From Caballeronia insecticola (GTDB taxonomy: Bacteria; Pseudomonadota; Gammaproteobacteria; Burkholderiales; Burkholderiaceae), in NCBI RefSeq assembly GCF_000402035.1, contig NC_021287.1, positions 1,054,001 through 1,118,000 on the forward strand: DNA of 64,000 nt, in the 5' to 3' direction. Under the pieces are notes generated by a model. The model had not been told where the DNA came from. It worked only from the letters and a program-made list of their open reading frames with translations, and searched no databases. A program made the position numbers and the translations under genes. Below, piece by piece: positions 27,962 through 37,822 of the stretch. Position 1 is the stretch's first letter, and every line of letters starts with the position of its first letter.

Positions 27962-29599
27962 ATGAGTCAAGCGATCGAAGTCAAAGTGCCGGACATCGGC
28001 GATTTCAAGGACATCCCCGTGATCGAAGTGCTGGTCAAGGTGGGTGACACCGTCGAGCCCGAGCAGTCGCTCGTCACGCTGGAGTCCGACAAGGCCACGA
28101 TGGACGTGCCGAGTTCGGCTGCGGGCACCGTGAAGGAAGTGAAGGTCAAAGTGGGCGATAACGTGTCGGAAGGCACGCTCATCGTCGTGCTGGAAGGCGC
28201 GGGCGCTGCCGCCGCGCCGGCCGCGAAGCAGGAAGCGGCTGCGCCCGCTCCCGCGTCCGCAGCGGCTGCCGCGCCTGCGGCGAGCGGCGGCGGTTCCGTC
28301 GAAGTGAAGGTGCCGGATATCGGCGACTTCAAGGACATTCCGGTCATCGAGATCGCGGTCAAGGTCGGCGACAAGGTCGAGAAGGAGCAGTCGCTCGTCA
28401 CGCTCGAATCCGACAAGGCGACGATGGACGTGCCGAGCCCCGCCGCGGGCACGGTGAAGGAACTGAAGGTCAAGATCGGCGATACGGTCTCCGAAGGTTC
28501 GCTGATCCTCGTGCTCGAAGGTGGCGCGGGCGCTGCGGCTGCACCGGCTGCACCGGCTGCGGCTCCGGCCAAGGCCGAAGTGCCGCCCGATGCACCCGCG
28601 AAACCCGCGCCGGCGAAAGAGCCGCCGTCGGCGCTCGCACAGGCGCCCGTGATGCCTGCCGGCGACGGTACGCGCACGTCGAGCCATGCGTCGCCGTCCG
28701 TGCGCAAGTTCGCGCGCGAACTGGGCGTCGATGTGTCGCGCGTGAGCGGCACGGGTCCGAAGGGGCGCATCACGCAGGAAGACATCACCGCGTTCGTGAA
28801 GGGCGTGATGACGGGGCAGGGCAAGGCGCCCGCTGCTGCGGCGCCGGCTGGCGGTGGCGGCGGCGAACTCGGTCTGCTGCCGTGGCCGAAGATCGATTTC
28901 ACGAAGTTCGGTCCGGTCGATCCGAAGCCGCTGTCGCGCATCAAGAAGATTTCGGGCGCGAACCTGCATCGCAACTGGGTGATGATCCCGCACGTCACGA
29001 ACAACGACGAAGCGGATATCACCGAGCTCGAAGAACTGCGCGTGAAGCTCAATAAGGAGCACGAGAAAGCGGGCGTGAAATTCACGATGCTCGCGTTCGT
29101 CATCAAGGCCGTGGTCTCGGCGCTCAAGAAGTTCCCGGACTTCAACGCGAGCCTGGACGGCGACAACCTCGTCTTCAAAAAGTACTACCACATCGGTTTC
29201 GCGGCCGACACGCCGAACGGCCTCGTCGTTCCGGTGATCCGCGACGCGGACAAGAAGGGCCTCGTCGATATCGCCAAGGAGATGGCGGAGCTGTCGAAGC
29301 TCGCGCGCGACGGCAAGCTCAAGCCCGATCAGATGCAGGGCGGCTGCTTCTCGATTTCGTCGCTGGGCGGCATCGGCGGGACGCACTTCACGCCGATCAT
29401 CAACGCGCCCGAAGTCGCGATTCTCGGCCTGTCGCGCGGTCAGATGAAGCCGGTGTGGGACGGCAAGCAGTTCGTGCCGCGCCTCACGCTGCCGATGTCG
29501 CTGTCGTACGACCATCGCGTCATCGACGGTGCGGCCGCCGCGCGCTTCAACGCTTATCTGTCGGCGATTCTGGGCGATTTCCGTCGCGTCATTCTCTGA
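27962..29599 (+). CDS. aceF: Dihydrolipoamide acetyltransferase E2
   Basis: The 545-residue core enzyme of the pyruvate dehydrogenase complex has two N-terminal lipoyl domains, with lipoyl-lysines in [10 protein letters not shown] at about 44 and 152. Ala/Pro-rich linkers join them. The peripheral-subunit-binding domain spans about 243-280 ([20 protein letters not shown]). The C-terminal catalytic domain ends with SYDHRVIDG, active-site His at about 518. Acetyl groups pass from lipoate to CoA. It lies between aceE and lpdA; its second lipoyl domain closely resembles the second one of the E3 gene. Confidence 0.98.
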   Translation: MSQAIEVKVPDIGDFKDIPVIEVLVKVGDTVEPEQSLVTLESDKATMDVPSSAAGTVKEVKVKVGDNVSEGTLIVVLEGAGAAAAPAAKQEAAAPAPASAAAAAPAASGGGSVEVKVPDIGDFKDIPVIEIAVKVGDKVEKEQSLVTLESDKATMDVPSPAAGTVKELKVKIGDTVSEGSLILVLEGGAGAAAAPAAPAAAPAKAEVPPDAPAKPAPAKEPPSALAQAPVMPAGDGTRTSSHASPSVRKFARELGVDVSRVSGTGPKGRITQEDITAFVKGVMTGQGKAPAAAAPAGGGGGELGLLPWPKIDFTKFGPVDPKPLSRIKKISGANLHRNWVMIPHVTNNDEADITELEELRVKLNKEHEKAGVKFTMLAFVIKAVVSALKKFPDFNASLDGDNLVFKKYYHIGFAADTPNGLVVPVIRDADKKGLVDIAKEMAELSKLARDGKLKPDQMQGGCFSISSLGGIGGTHFTPIINAPEVAILGLSRGQMKPVWDGKQFVPRLTLPMSLSYDHRVIDGAAAARFNAYLSAILGDFRRVIL

Positions 29600-29674
29600 T
29601 CTGCTGATCTGGCCGACGGCGGAACCTCGGGGCATTGCCCTGAGGTTCCATCCGCACATCTCTTAGGGGACAAC

Positions 29675-31759
29675 ATGAGTCTCGTCGAACTAAAAGTACC
29701 CGACATCGGCGACTTCTCCGATGTCGATGTCATCGAAGTCAATATCAAACCCGGCGACGTCATCGAAAAGGAACAGGGCGTCATCACGCTCGAAACCGAC
29801 AAGGCCACCATGGAAGTGCCGGCCGACGTGGCGGGCACCATCAAGGAAGTGAAGGTCAAGCAGGGCGACAAGGTCTCGCAAGGCTCGGTCGTCGCGATGG
29901 TCGAAACCGCGGGCGCAGGGGCTGCCGCTGCGCCCGCCGCCGCACCGGCTCCGGCTCCGGCTGCGGCTGCGGCTCCCGCTGCGGCCCCCGCAAAAGCAAC
30001 GGGCGGCGGCGTGCAGGACGTGAAGGTGCCGGACATCGGCGACTTCAAGGACATTCCCGTCATCGAAGTGCACGTGAAACCGGGCGACACGGTCGAGAAG
30101 GAACAGTCGCTCGTCACGCTCGAATCCGACAAAGCGACGATGGACGTGCCGTCGCCCGCGGCGGGCGTCGTCAAGGAACTGAAGGTCAAGGTCGGTGACA
30201 ACGTCTCGGAAGGCACGCTGATTCTGACGCTCGAAGGCGGTGGCGCAGCGGCTCCGGCGTCTGCGCCCGCGCCGCAGAAAGCGGCTTCGGCTCCGGCCGC
30301 CGCCGCATCGGCGCCCGCGCCGCAAGCCGGCAGCTACTCCGGCGCGGCCGATGTCGAATGCGACATGCTCGTGCTCGGCGCCGGCCCCGGCGGTTATTCG
30401 GCGGCGTTCCGCGCAGCCGATCTCGGCATGAAGACAGTGCTCGTGGAACGTTATTCGACGCTCGGCGGCGTGTGTCTGAACGTCGGCTGCATTCCGTCGA
30501 AGGCGTTGCTGCATACCGCGCTCGTCATCGACGAAGCGGCCGAACTCGCGTCGCACGGCATCAGCTTCGGCGAGCCGAAGATCGATCTCGACAAGCTGCG
30601 CGGCTTCAAGGAAGGCGTCGTCAAGAAGCTGACCGGCGGGCTGGCCGGCATGGCGAAGGCGCGCAAGGTCCAGGTGGTGACGGGCGTCGGCAACTTCGTC
30701 GATCCGCATCACATGGAAGTGAACGGCCCGGACGGCAAGAAGGTCGTGAAGTTCGCGCAGGCGATCATCGCGGCGGGTTCGCAGGCGGTGAAGCTGCCGT
30801 TCTTCCCGGACGATCCGCGCGTCGTCGATTCGACCGGCGCGCTCGAACTGCGTCAGTTGCCCAAGCGCATGCTGGTGGTGGGCGGCGGCATCATCGGGCT
30901 GGAAATGGCGACGGTGTACTCGACGCTCGGCTCGGAAATCGATGTCGTCGAAATGCTCGACGGTCTGATGGCCGGCGCGGACCGCGATCTCGTGAAGGTC
31001 TGGGAGAAGTTCAACGCCAAGCGCTTCGCGAACGTCATGCTGAAGACCAAGACGACCAAGGCCGAGGCGAAGGAAGATGGCATCTACGTGACCTTCGAAG
31101 GCGAGAAGGCGCCAGCCGAACCGCAGCGTTACGACCTCGTGCTGCTCGCGGTCGGCCGCAGCCCGAACGGCGGCAAGATCGGCGCGGACAAGGCGGGCGT
31201 GAGCGTGACAGAGCGCGGCTTCATCAACGTCGACAAGCAAATGCGCACCAACGTGCCGCACATCTTCGCGATCGGCGATCTCGTCGGCCAGCCGATGCTC
31301 GCGCACAAGGCCGTGCACGAAGGCCACGTGGCGGCGGAAGCGGCGCACGGCGAGAAGGCGTACTTCGACGCGCTGCAGATTCCGTCCGTTGCCTACACCG
31401 ATCCGGAAGTGGCGTGGGCCGGCAAGACGGAAGAGCAGTGCAAGGCCGAAGGCATCAAATACGGGAAGGCGGTGTTCCCGTGGGCGGCTTCCGGCCGCGC
31501 GATCGCCAACGGCCGCGACGAAGGCTTCACCAAGCTCATCTTCGATGAGACGACGCATCGCGTGATCGGCGGCGGCATCGTCGGTCTGAATGCGGGCGAT
31601 CTGATCAGCGAAGTGTGTCTCGCGATCGAGATGGGCGCGGATGCGACCGACATCGGCAAGACGATTCACCCGCACCCGACGCTCGGCGAATCGGTCGGCA
31701 TGGCGGCGGAGTTGTACGAAGGCGTCTGCACGGACTTGCCGCCGCAACGCAAGAAGTAA
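29675..31759 (+). CDS. lpdA: Dihydrolipoamide dehydrogenase E3 with two N-terminal lipoyl domains
   Basis: The 694-residue flavoprotein reoxidises lipoyl arms and reduces NAD. It is longer than a plain E3 (about 470 residues) because two lipoyl domains precede the catalytic part. Their lysines are at about 43 ([10 protein letters not shown]) and 153 ([10 protein letters not shown]), joined by Ala/Pro linkers. The FAD-binding [10 protein letters not shown] begins at about 236 and the redox disulfide CLNVGC lies at about 267-272. The NAD domain [10 protein letters not shown] and the C-terminal HPHPTLGE complete the enzyme. Ralstonia eutropha PdhL is known to carry one lipoyl domain; a second is the unusual point. 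A strong terminator follows. Confidence 0.97.
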   Translation: MSLVELKVPDIGDFSDVDVIEVNIKPGDVIEKEQGVITLETDKATMEVPADVAGTIKEVKVKQGDKVSQGSVVAMVETAGAGAAAAPAAAPAPAPAAAAAPAAAPAKATGGGVQDVKVPDIGDFKDIPVIEVHVKPGDTVEKEQSLVTLESDKATMDVPSPAAGVVKELKVKVGDNVSEGTLILTLEGGGAAAPASAPAPQKAASAPAAAASAPAPQAGSYSGAADVECDMLVLGAGPGGYSAAFRAADLGMKTVLVERYSTLGGVCLNVGCIPSKALLHTALVIDEAAELASHGISFGEPKIDLDKLRGFKEGVVKKLTGGLAGMAKARKVQVVTGVGNFVDPHHMEVNGPDGKKVVKFAQAIIAAGSQAVKLPFFPDDPRVVDSTGALELRQLPKRMLVVGGGIIGLEMATVYSTLGSEIDVVEMLDGLMAGADRDLVKVWEKFNAKRFANVMLKTKTTKAEAKEDGIYVTFEGEKAPAEPQRYDLVLLAVGRSPNGGKIGADKAGVSVTERGFINVDKQMRTNVPHIFAIGDLVGQPMLAHKAVHEGHVAAEAAHGEKAYFDALQIPSVAYTDPEVAWAGKTEEQCKAEGIKYGKAVFPWAASGRAIANGRDEGFTKLIFDETTHRVIGGGIVGLNAGDLISEVCLAIEMGADATDIGKTIHPHPTLGESVGMAAELYEGVCTDLPPQRKK

Positions 31760-31781
31760 GCTCCCGCACGGCTGCAAGCGC

Positions 31782-31817
31782 AAAAGCGCGCTCCTTTACT
31801 GGGAGCGCGCTTTTTTT
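31782..31817 (+). terminator. Terminator of the pyruvate dehydrogenase operon
   Basis: AAAAGCGCGCTCC pairs with GGAGCGCGCTTTT and is followed by a run of T residues. Confidence 0.92.
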
Positions 31818-31854
31818 ATGGCCGCAAGAATGTCGCCGGCAGAACGCGGACGAC

Positions 31855-31880
31855 AAAAAACCCGGCGCAAGGGCCGGGTT
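31855..31880 (-). terminator. Terminator of the phasin gene
   Basis: Read on the minus strand, AACCCGGC and GCCGGGTT form a stem with a six-base loop, followed by six T residues. Confidence 0.85.
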
Positions 31881-31930
31881 CTTCGTGATGCTTGCTGCGT
31901 ACCGCAACCGGGCGATGCCCGGCGGCAAAC

Positions 31931-32506
31931 TTACGCAACCGACTTCTTGGCGACGCGCGAAGCTTGCTCGGTCGCTTGCGTAGCGGCCTTCGTCGCAGCC
32001 GTAGCGGCGGCGTTGAAGTTGCTTTCAGCGATTTCGACAGCTTGCTTCGTTGCCTTGTGAACCGTTTCGTACGTCGTGTTGGCGGCGGTGATAGCCGACT
32101 TCATCACGGCGACAGCCGTTTCCGAACCAGCCGGCGCGTTCTTCGCGACGTTGTCAACGAGCGTTTGCACCTTGCGGTTCTGCTCTTCGTACTGCACTTC
32201 CGCGACGCGGGCGAATTCAGCTTGCGTGGCCGACGCGATTTCATAGAGGTGACGGCCATACGACAGCACCTTTTCCGCGACCGGCTGGGTCAGGCTGGCT
32301 TGCAGTGCGAGCAGTTCCTGAGCATCCTTCACCGACAGCGCGCGTTGCGCGTTTTCCTGGCTTTCGGCCAGCGTGGACTTCACGACTTGCAGATTCAGTT
32401 CGACGAGCTTTTCGATGCCTTCGAACGCCTTGTTCGTGAGGCCGAACAGCGTGTCGAAGTTGGATTTCTGTGCAGCGGCGATTTGCTCGGGGGTCAACAG
32501 CGTCAT
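31931..32506 (-). CDS. phaP: Phasin family protein
   Basis: The 191-residue protein coats polyhydroxyalkanoate granules and limits their size. It begins [19 protein letters not shown] and contains [16 protein letters not shown] and a long amphipathic helical body. It ends in an Ala/Thr/Lys-rich tail ([20 protein letters not shown]). These are hallmarks of the PhaP family of beta-proteobacteria. A strong sigma-70 promoter and a TGTTGC direct repeat lie upstream, consistent with PhaR-type repression in known systems. It is monocistronic, converging on the pdh operon. Confidence 0.95.
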   Translation of the reverse strand: MTLLTPEQIAAAQKSNFDTLFGLTNKAFEGIEKLVELNLQVVKSTLAESQENAQRALSVKDAQELLALQASLTQPVAEKVLSYGRHLYEIASATQAEFARVAEVQYEEQNRKVQTLVDNVAKNAPAGSETAVAVMKSAITAANTTYETVHKATKQAVEIAESNFNAAATAATKAATQATEQASRVAKKSVA

Positions 32507-32584
32507 CTCAGGCTCCTAATGGCCGACCCATCAAATGCGGGCCGTAGTTTGGGTAGATCCGGCGAATGATGACCGCCGGCTAGA

Positions 32585-32611
32585 TGCAACAGCGATTGGT
32601 GCGTCGCAACA
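32585..32611 (-). promoter_or_regulatory. Possible PhaR operator at the phaP transcription start
   Basis: On the minus strand TGTTGC occurs twice, 20 bases apart (about two helical turns), just downstream of the predicted -10. PhaR sites in other bacteria are TGC-rich and overlap phasin promoters. The assignment is inference. Confidence 0.35.
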
Positions 32612-32619
32612 TGAGACCC

Positions 32620-32647
32620 ATTTTAGAGATATTCCGATGGATGTCAA
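32620..32647 (-). promoter_or_regulatory. Sigma-70 promoter of phaP
   Basis: A perfect TTGACA and a TAAAAT are separated by 16 bases on the minus strand, about 110 bases before the phasin start. Confidence 0.75.
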
Positions 32648-33087
32648 GCACTTTTTGTGCGCCGCACCATTGGGGTAAAACGCTTGTTAAACAACAACTT
32701 ATTTCACGTGCGAAAGCGCTTGAAAGGGCTTGGTGGAAACCCTATGCAACACAATGGATCAAGGCTTTGCGACATATTCAGCCGAGTCGTTCCACGTATG
32801 AAAGCGCAAACTGATGAAAGTTTGATGTTCGTTGAAGGCGCGCGCAATCGCCCTGCCGCGGTGCGACAAGGGCAGTCGTCTCAAGTTCGTCTTATTTTTA
32901 AGACGTCGCCGTACACCAAATTCGTGAAGAAACGTTAACATTTCGTCTGTCCGAACCGCCGCGTGAATCTCCGTCGCGTCCCCAGACTTTCTCCTTGATT
33001 CGAATTCTGCGTTTTGTCTGGAACAACTCACAAGTTTGACTAAAGTTGTGGAAAGTTTTGCCGATAGTGCGCTTGTCGTCGTGTAGT

Positions 33088-33154
33088 AAAAGCGCGCTCG
33101 GGGCAGAAGCGTTCCGCCGGAGTGATCGTTTTTTCCGATCGAGGCGCGTTTTTT
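33088..33154 (+). terminator. Terminator-like hairpin in the phaP-pbpG gap
   Basis: CGCGCTCG pairs with CGAGGCGCG (one bulge), enclosing an inner hairpin GATCG-N7-CGATC, and ends in six T residues. It could end a small RNA or act in the leader of the following gene. The rest of 32648-33277 is AT-richer noncoding DNA in which I see no convincing gene. Confidence 0.35.
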
Positions 33155-33277
33155 ATTGGCAATATGCAATCACGGCTTACAACTCGGTTTAACGAGTTCC
33201 GATAAGTGCTTAATATTGCTTAAATTTCGTAGCTTCACTACACTTGGCGGTACTCCCAGCCGCCCAACAGAACACTA

Positions 33278-34474
33278 ATGAAAACCGAAATGTTTTCGTC
33301 GTTGAAGGTGGTGCATGGCATGGCGGTGCGCTCAGCATTGTCGATTGCCGTCTCCATCGCAGTAGCGACATCTTTCGCAGCGGCTCCGGCTGAAGCCCTC
33401 GCGAAGACCGCAAACACAACCGCAACCAAATCCGCCAGGAAATCCGCGAAATCTGCCGCTCAGGCCGAGAAGCCCGCGCGCGTGGCGAAGACCTCGCTCA
33501 AGGCGCCCAGGCCCGCGAAGGCGGCCAAGGTCACCGCCGCAGATGACGACGACGCACCGCGCGCCTCGCGCAAGCGCCGCGTTTCGTATCGCATGGAACC
33601 GCATGCGCGCCGCGGGGCTATGCATTCGGTGGCCTATCAGCCGCGCGCCGCTTCGGTCGGCCAGGCGTTCGGGCTGCATGACACGCCCGACAGCCTCGCA
33701 CTGCGCTCGAGCGTCGCCTACGTGGTCGATCAGAGCACGTCCGAGACGCTGTTCGACAAGAACTCGCGCGCCGTCGTGCCGATCGCGTCGATCACCAAGC
33801 TGATGACGGCCATGGTCGTGCTCGATTCGCACATGCCGCTTACCGATGAAATCTCCGTCACCGACGAAGACCGCGACTACGAGAAGTTCACGGGTTCGCG
33901 TCTCGCAGTCGGCTCGGAGCTGAGTCGTGAAGACATGCTGCATATCGCGCTGATGGCCTCGGAGAATCGCGCGGCGGCGGCGCTGTCGCGTTATTACCCG
34001 GGCGGCCGTCCGGCGTTCATCGCCGCGATGAACGCGAAGGCGAAATCGCTCGGCATGTCGGACACGCACTTCGAAAATTCGACCGGCCTCACGAGCCAGA
34101 ACGTGTCCAGCGCGCGCGATCTCGTGAAGATGGTCAACGCGGCGTATCAATATCCGCTGATTCGCAAATTCTCGACCGACCGTAGCTACGATGTGTATAC
34201 CGGCAAGCGCAATCTCGCTTACAACAGCACGAATGCGCTGATCCGGAATGCATCGTGGGACATCGGTTTGCAGAAGACGGGCTTCATCAACGAGGCCGGC
34301 GAATGCCTCGTGATGCAGGCGAACGTGAACGGCCGTCCGGTCGTGATCGTTCTGCTGGATTCGTACGGCAAGTATTCGCGTTTTGCTGATGCGGGCCGGT
34401 TGCGCTCGTTTCTCGATACGCTCGGCGAGCCGCACATCATGAGTGCCGACATGGGCAGCGGCGCCAATCCCTGA
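33278..34474 (+). CDS. pbpG: D-alanyl-D-alanine endopeptidase, PBP7-like
   Basis: The 398-residue serine peptidase is of the S11 family. A signal peptide (about 1-42) is followed by a Lys/Ala-rich low-complexity linker (about 43-100). The SxxK motif is S171-I-T-K174 in PIASITKLM, SxN is S228-E-N, and KTG is at about 333. PBP7 cleaves D-Ala-meso-DAP cross-links in the periplasm. The basic linker is longer than in E. coli PBP7 and may bind the cell wall or membrane; that is inference. A clear terminator follows. Confidence 0.93.
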   Translation: MKTEMFSSLKVVHGMAVRSALSIAVSIAVATSFAAAPAEALAKTANTTATKSARKSAKSAAQAEKPARVAKTSLKAPRPAKAAKVTAADDDDAPRASRKRRVSYRMEPHARRGAMHSVAYQPRAASVGQAFGLHDTPDSLALRSSVAYVVDQSTSETLFDKNSRAVVPIASITKLMTAMVVLDSHMPLTDEISVTDEDRDYEKFTGSRLAVGSELSREDMLHIALMASENRAAAALSRYYPGGRPAFIAAMNAKAKSLGMSDTHFENSTGLTSQNVSSARDLVKMVNAAYQYPLIRKFSTDRSYDVYTGKRNLAYNSTNALIRNASWDIGLQKTGFINEAGECLVMQANVNGRPVVIVLLDSYGKYSRFADAGRLRSFLDTLGEPHIMSADMGSGANP

Positions 34475-34501
34475 GCTTCATTCGGGACGCTGACCCAACG
34501 C

Positions 34502-34535
34502 AAACGGGATTCGTCGAAAGGCGAATCCCGTTTTT
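34502..34535 (+). terminator. Terminator of the pbpG gene
   Basis: AAACGGGATTCG pairs with CGAATCCCGTTT around an eight-base loop, with a T-run at the end. The left A-run may also serve the convergent IclR gene. Confidence 0.9.
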
Positions 34536-34557
34536 CTATGGCGTTTTCGTTTTCTTT

Positions 34558-35394
34558 CTACTGTGGCCGCGCCGCCGCCTGACGGTGCGTTTGCAGCGCG
34601 TGCTGCGCGTCGGCTGCCGCTTGTTCCGGGTGATAACCGAGCGAGCGCGAGATTTCGAGGGCCGTGTGGCTTAGTTGCTTGAGCCACGCGTCCTGCAGAC
34701 GGTCGGCCGGCGCGGAAAGCGACAGCCCCGCGACGAGCCGTCCGGTGTCGTCATAAATACCGGCCGCGATGCAGCGCACGCCGAGTTCCAGTTCTTCGTT
34801 GTCGCGCGCGCATGACTGCTGGCGAACCAGCAAGAGTTCGCGCTCCAGCTTGGCGAGATCGGTGATGCTGTTCTGCGTGTGACCCGAAAGGCCGGTGCGC
34901 ATGGCGTAGGCGCGCACGCGCGTGGCTTCGTCGGCGGCGAGAAAGAGCTTGCCGACCGATGTCAGATGCAGCGGCGCCCGACCGCCGATCGCGCGCACGA
35001 CCTGCATGCCCGAACGCTCCGAATACGCGCGCTCGATATACACGATCTCGTCGCCCTGTCGCACCGACAAGTTGACGGTCTGCCCGGTCTGCCGGTGCAG
35101 TTCGCGCATCGGCGGCATGGCGGCTTCGCGCACCGAAAGACGCGCCTTCACCAGATTGCCGAGTTCCAGCAGACGCATGCCGAGCCGGTACGTGCCGGGA
35201 TCGGAGCGATCCACGAGACGGCACAGCACCATGTCGTTCAGAATGCGGTGCGCGGTGGACGGGTGCAGGTCGGTGCTCTGCGAGAGCTCTTTCAGGCTGA
35301 CGGGATCGGTGTGACCGGCGAGGGCGTCGAGAAGACGCATCATGCGCTCGATCACCTGAATGGACGTCTTGGATTCCGGGTTCGTATCGCTCAT
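34558..35394 (-). CDS. IclR family transcriptional regulator
   Basis: The 278-residue regulator has an N-terminal winged HTH (VSLKELSQSTDLHPSTAHRI, about 32-51) and a C-terminal IclR effector domain with APLHLTSVGKLFLA and ELELGVRCIAAGIYD. It is divergent from lutA, so it most likely controls the lactate-utilisation genes; the effector cannot be told from the sequence. Lactate operons in other species use GntR- or LysR-type regulators, so an IclR regulator is a local variation if it acts here. Confidence 0.92.
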   Translation of the reverse strand: MSDTNPESKTSIQVIERMMRLLDALAGHTDPVSLKELSQSTDLHPSTAHRILNDMVLCRLVDRSDPGTYRLGMRLLELGNLVKARLSVREAAMPPMRELHRQTGQTVNLSVRQGDEIVYIERAYSERSGMQVVRAIGGRAPLHLTSVGKLFLAADEATRVRAYAMRTGLSGHTQNSITDLAKLERELLLVRQQSCARDNEELELGVRCIAAGIYDDTGRLVAGLSLSAPADRLQDAWLKQLSHTALEISRSLGYHPEQAAADAQHALQTHRQAAARPQ

Positions 35395-35586
35395 CGGGGA
35401 AGAATCGGTTGATGCGTCAAACAGCGGAATGGGAATTGTATCTCATAATGTGAAAAAAGCGAACGCTGCATCGGGGCAATGATGCGGGCCGTTTCGTTCG
35501 ATAACGTCGGAAGCCGCGTCCGAAGGGCGTTTTCGCGGATAATCGGCGGGCGTTCAAATCACTTCTACAAAACAGGAAACGCCCCC

Positions 35587-36321
35587 ATGCGAGTCGGATT
35601 ATTCGTGACTTGTCTTATCGACATGATGCGCCCCGAGATCGGGTTCTCGGTCATCAAGCTGATCGAGCGCGCGGGTTTCGAGGTCGTCGTGCCGCCGTCG
35701 CAGACGTGTTGCGGCCAGCCCGCCTATAACTCCGGCGACCGGCCGCTCGCCCGCGATCTCGCCGAAAAAACCCTTCGCGAGTTCGAACAGTTCGACTATG
35801 TGGTCGTGCCGTCCGGTTCGTGCGGCGGCATGATCCGCGCGCACTACGGCGATCTCTTTCGCGACGATCCTCAACTGATGAATCGATTCGCGCGCATGCA
35901 GCCGCGCGTGTTCGAACTGACCGATTTTCTCGTGACGGTCGCGAAGGCGCGCATGGAGCCCGGCGCATTCGACGGCATGGTGACCTATCACGATTCCTGT
36001 TCCGGCCTGCGCGAGCTCGGCGTCAAGACGCAGCCGCGCGAGTTGCTCGCGCAAGCCGGTGTGCCGGTCACCGAGATGGCGGGCTGCGAGCATTGCTGCG
36101 GTTTCGGCGGCACGTTCGCCGTCAAGTACGGCGACATTTCGACGGCGATCGTCGACGAGAAATGCGCCAACATCAAGGCGAGCGGGGCGGACGCGGTCGT
36201 GCTCGGCGACCTCGGCTGCATGCTGAATATCGAAGGGCGTCTGCGCCGCACCGGCGACACGACCACGCGCGTGCTGCATATCGCGCAGGTGCTCGCGGGC
36301 GACGTGCAAGGCCGCGCCTGA
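35587..36321 (+). CDS. lutA: Lactate utilisation Fe-S protein LutA (LldE-like)
   Basis: The 244-residue protein has two CCG domains: CCGQPAYNSGD with the VPSGSCGGM segment, and HDSCSGLRELG with GCEHCCGFGGTFAVK and GDLGCMLN. The cysteines hold Fe-S clusters. LutA/LldE is part of the LutABC L-lactate oxidation system described in Bacillus and Shewanella. The ATG at 35587 fits the family start; the frame runs 36 codons further upstream without support. lutB begins 25 bases after the stop, so they form an operon. Confidence 0.93.
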   Translation: MRVGLFVTCLIDMMRPEIGFSVIKLIERAGFEVVVPPSQTCCGQPAYNSGDRPLARDLAEKTLREFEQFDYVVVPSGSCGGMIRAHYGDLFRDDPQLMNRFARMQPRVFELTDFLVTVAKARMEPGAFDGMVTYHDSCSGLRELGVKTQPRELLAQAGVPVTEMAGCEHCCGFGGTFAVKYGDISTAIVDEKCANIKASGADAVVLGDLGCMLNIEGRLRRTGDTTTRVLHIAQVLAGDVQGRA

Positions 36322-36346
36322 ACAACCGCCGAGAGGACATCCCGAC

Positions 36347-37759
36347 ATGCAAGTTCAGACGATGCACTTCAAGGCGCGCGCGGGCAGCAAGCTCGCTGAC
36401 GAGCGCCTGCAACAGAATCTCACCAAGCTCTCGACCAAATTCGTCAGCGCGCGGGCGAGCGCCGTGCGCGATATCGACTTCGAGGCGACGCGCGCGGCGC
36501 TCAAGGAACGGCGCGACCGCGCGCTGGAGAACCTCGACGTGTGGCTCGAAACCTTCGAGCGCGAGGCGACCCGGCGCGGCGCGATCGTGCTCTACGCGGA
36601 ATCGACGGAGGACGCGGCGCGTCTGGTCGCGGATATCGCCCGCAAGCACGACGTGAAAAAAGTCATCAAGACCAAGTCGATGGTCTCCGAGGAGATGCAG
36701 TTGAATCGCGTGCTCGGCGAGATGGGCGTGCAGTCCATCGAAACCGATCTCGGCGAATATATCCTGCAGATCAACGACAACGAGCCGCCGAGTCATATCA
36801 TCGCGCCCGTCGTCCATAAGGATAAGGAGCAGATCGCCGATCTCTTCGCGAAGACGCACAACAAGCCGCGTCTCACCGATATTCCCGACATGACGCGCGA
36901 GGCCCGCGAAGTGCTTCGTCCGCATTTCATGTCGGCGGATATGGGCGTGACGGGCGGCAACTTCCTGATCGCGGAGACGGGCTCGGTCGCGGTCGTGACC
37001 AACGAGGGCAACGAAGGCATGTGCACGGTGATGCCGCGCGTGCACGTGGCGGTGACGGGCATCGAAAAAGTGCTGCCGACGCTGGAAGATCTCGCGACCG
37101 CGATGCGCCTTCTGCCGCGCTCGGCGACCGGGCAGACCATTTCGAACTATTTCTCGCTGCTGACCGGCCCGCGCGCGCCGGACGAAACCGACGGTCCCGA
37201 GCACATGTACTTCGTGCTCGTCGATGGCGGGCGTACCGGGCTTATCGGCGGGGAATTTCAGGAGATGTTGCGCTGCATCCGCTGCGGCGCGTGTATGAAT
37301 CATTGCCCGGTCTATCAGAAGATCGGCGGGCACGCTTACGGCTGGGTGTATCCGGGACCGATGGGCTCGGTGCTGACGCCGGCGTATGTCGGCATCGACC
37401 GCGCGCTCGATCTGCCGCAGGCCGCGACGCTTTGCGGCGAGTGCAACAGCGTGTGTCCGGTCGGCATTCCGCTCTCAGATCTGCTGCGCAAGCTGCGCGA
37501 AAAGCAGATGGAGCGGCGCTTACGGCCATGGAGCGAACGCGCCGCGCTCAGAATCTGGGGCTATCTCGCACTGCGTCCCGGCGCTTACGGGCTTTTCACA
37601 AAACTCGCAGTGCGGGTGCTCGAACGCATGGGCGGCAGCCGGAAGTCGATCGCGCGTCTACCGTTCGGCGCGGGCTGGACCGGCACACGCGATATGCCCG
37701 CGCCGGTCGGCCGGACGTTCCGCGAGTTGTATAAGGCGCAACATTCGCATCTCGGCTGA
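36347..37759 (+). CDS. lutB: Lactate utilisation Fe-S protein LutB (LldF-like)
   Basis: The 470-residue protein has the LutB N-terminal DUF162-type domain (KSMVSEEMQLN, GGNFLIAETGSV) and a ferredoxin-like C-terminal part. Two cysteine clusters are seen: CIRCGACMNHCPVY (about 309-322) and LCGECNSVCPVG. It passes electrons from lactate oxidation with LutA and normally LutC. No lutC lies next to it here; a terminator follows directly. The start at 36347 (MQVQTM) follows GAGAGG. Confidence 0.94.
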   Translation: MQVQTMHFKARAGSKLADERLQQNLTKLSTKFVSARASAVRDIDFEATRAALKERRDRALENLDVWLETFEREATRRGAIVLYAESTEDAARLVADIARKHDVKKVIKTKSMVSEEMQLNRVLGEMGVQSIETDLGEYILQINDNEPPSHIIAPVVHKDKEQIADLFAKTHNKPRLTDIPDMTREAREVLRPHFMSADMGVTGGNFLIAETGSVAVVTNEGNEGMCTVMPRVHVAVTGIEKVLPTLEDLATAMRLLPRSATGQTISNYFSLLTGPRAPDETDGPEHMYFVLVDGGRTGLIGGEFQEMLRCIRCGACMNHCPVYQKIGGHAYGWVYPGPMGSVLTPAYVGIDRALDLPQAATLCGECNSVCPVGIPLSDLLRKLREKQMERRLRPWSERAALRIWGYLALRPGAYGLFTKLAVRVLERMGGSRKSIARLPFGAGWTGTRDMPAPVGRTFRELYKAQHSHLG

Positions 37760-37776
37760 GCGCGGCATCGCAAAAC

Positions 37777-37812
37777 AAAAACGGCGCCTGATTTTGTCCA
37801 GGCGCCGTTTTT
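37777..37812. terminator. Bidirectional terminator after lutB
   Basis: AAAAACGGCGCCTG pairs with CAGGCGCCGTTTTT around an eight-base loop; it can serve lutB and the convergent lipoprotein gene. Confidence 0.92.
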
Positions 37813-37822
37813 CATGGCGAGT

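Noticed and set aside
29690..31783. Antisense frame of about 700 codons opposite lpdA
   Set aside because: Arg/His/Asp-rich mirror of the lipoyl and FAD domains, not a gene.
32584..32938. Two short frames (76 and 93 codons) in the phaP-pbpG gap
   Set aside because: No ribosome site or recognisable protein character; one overlaps the phaP promoter.
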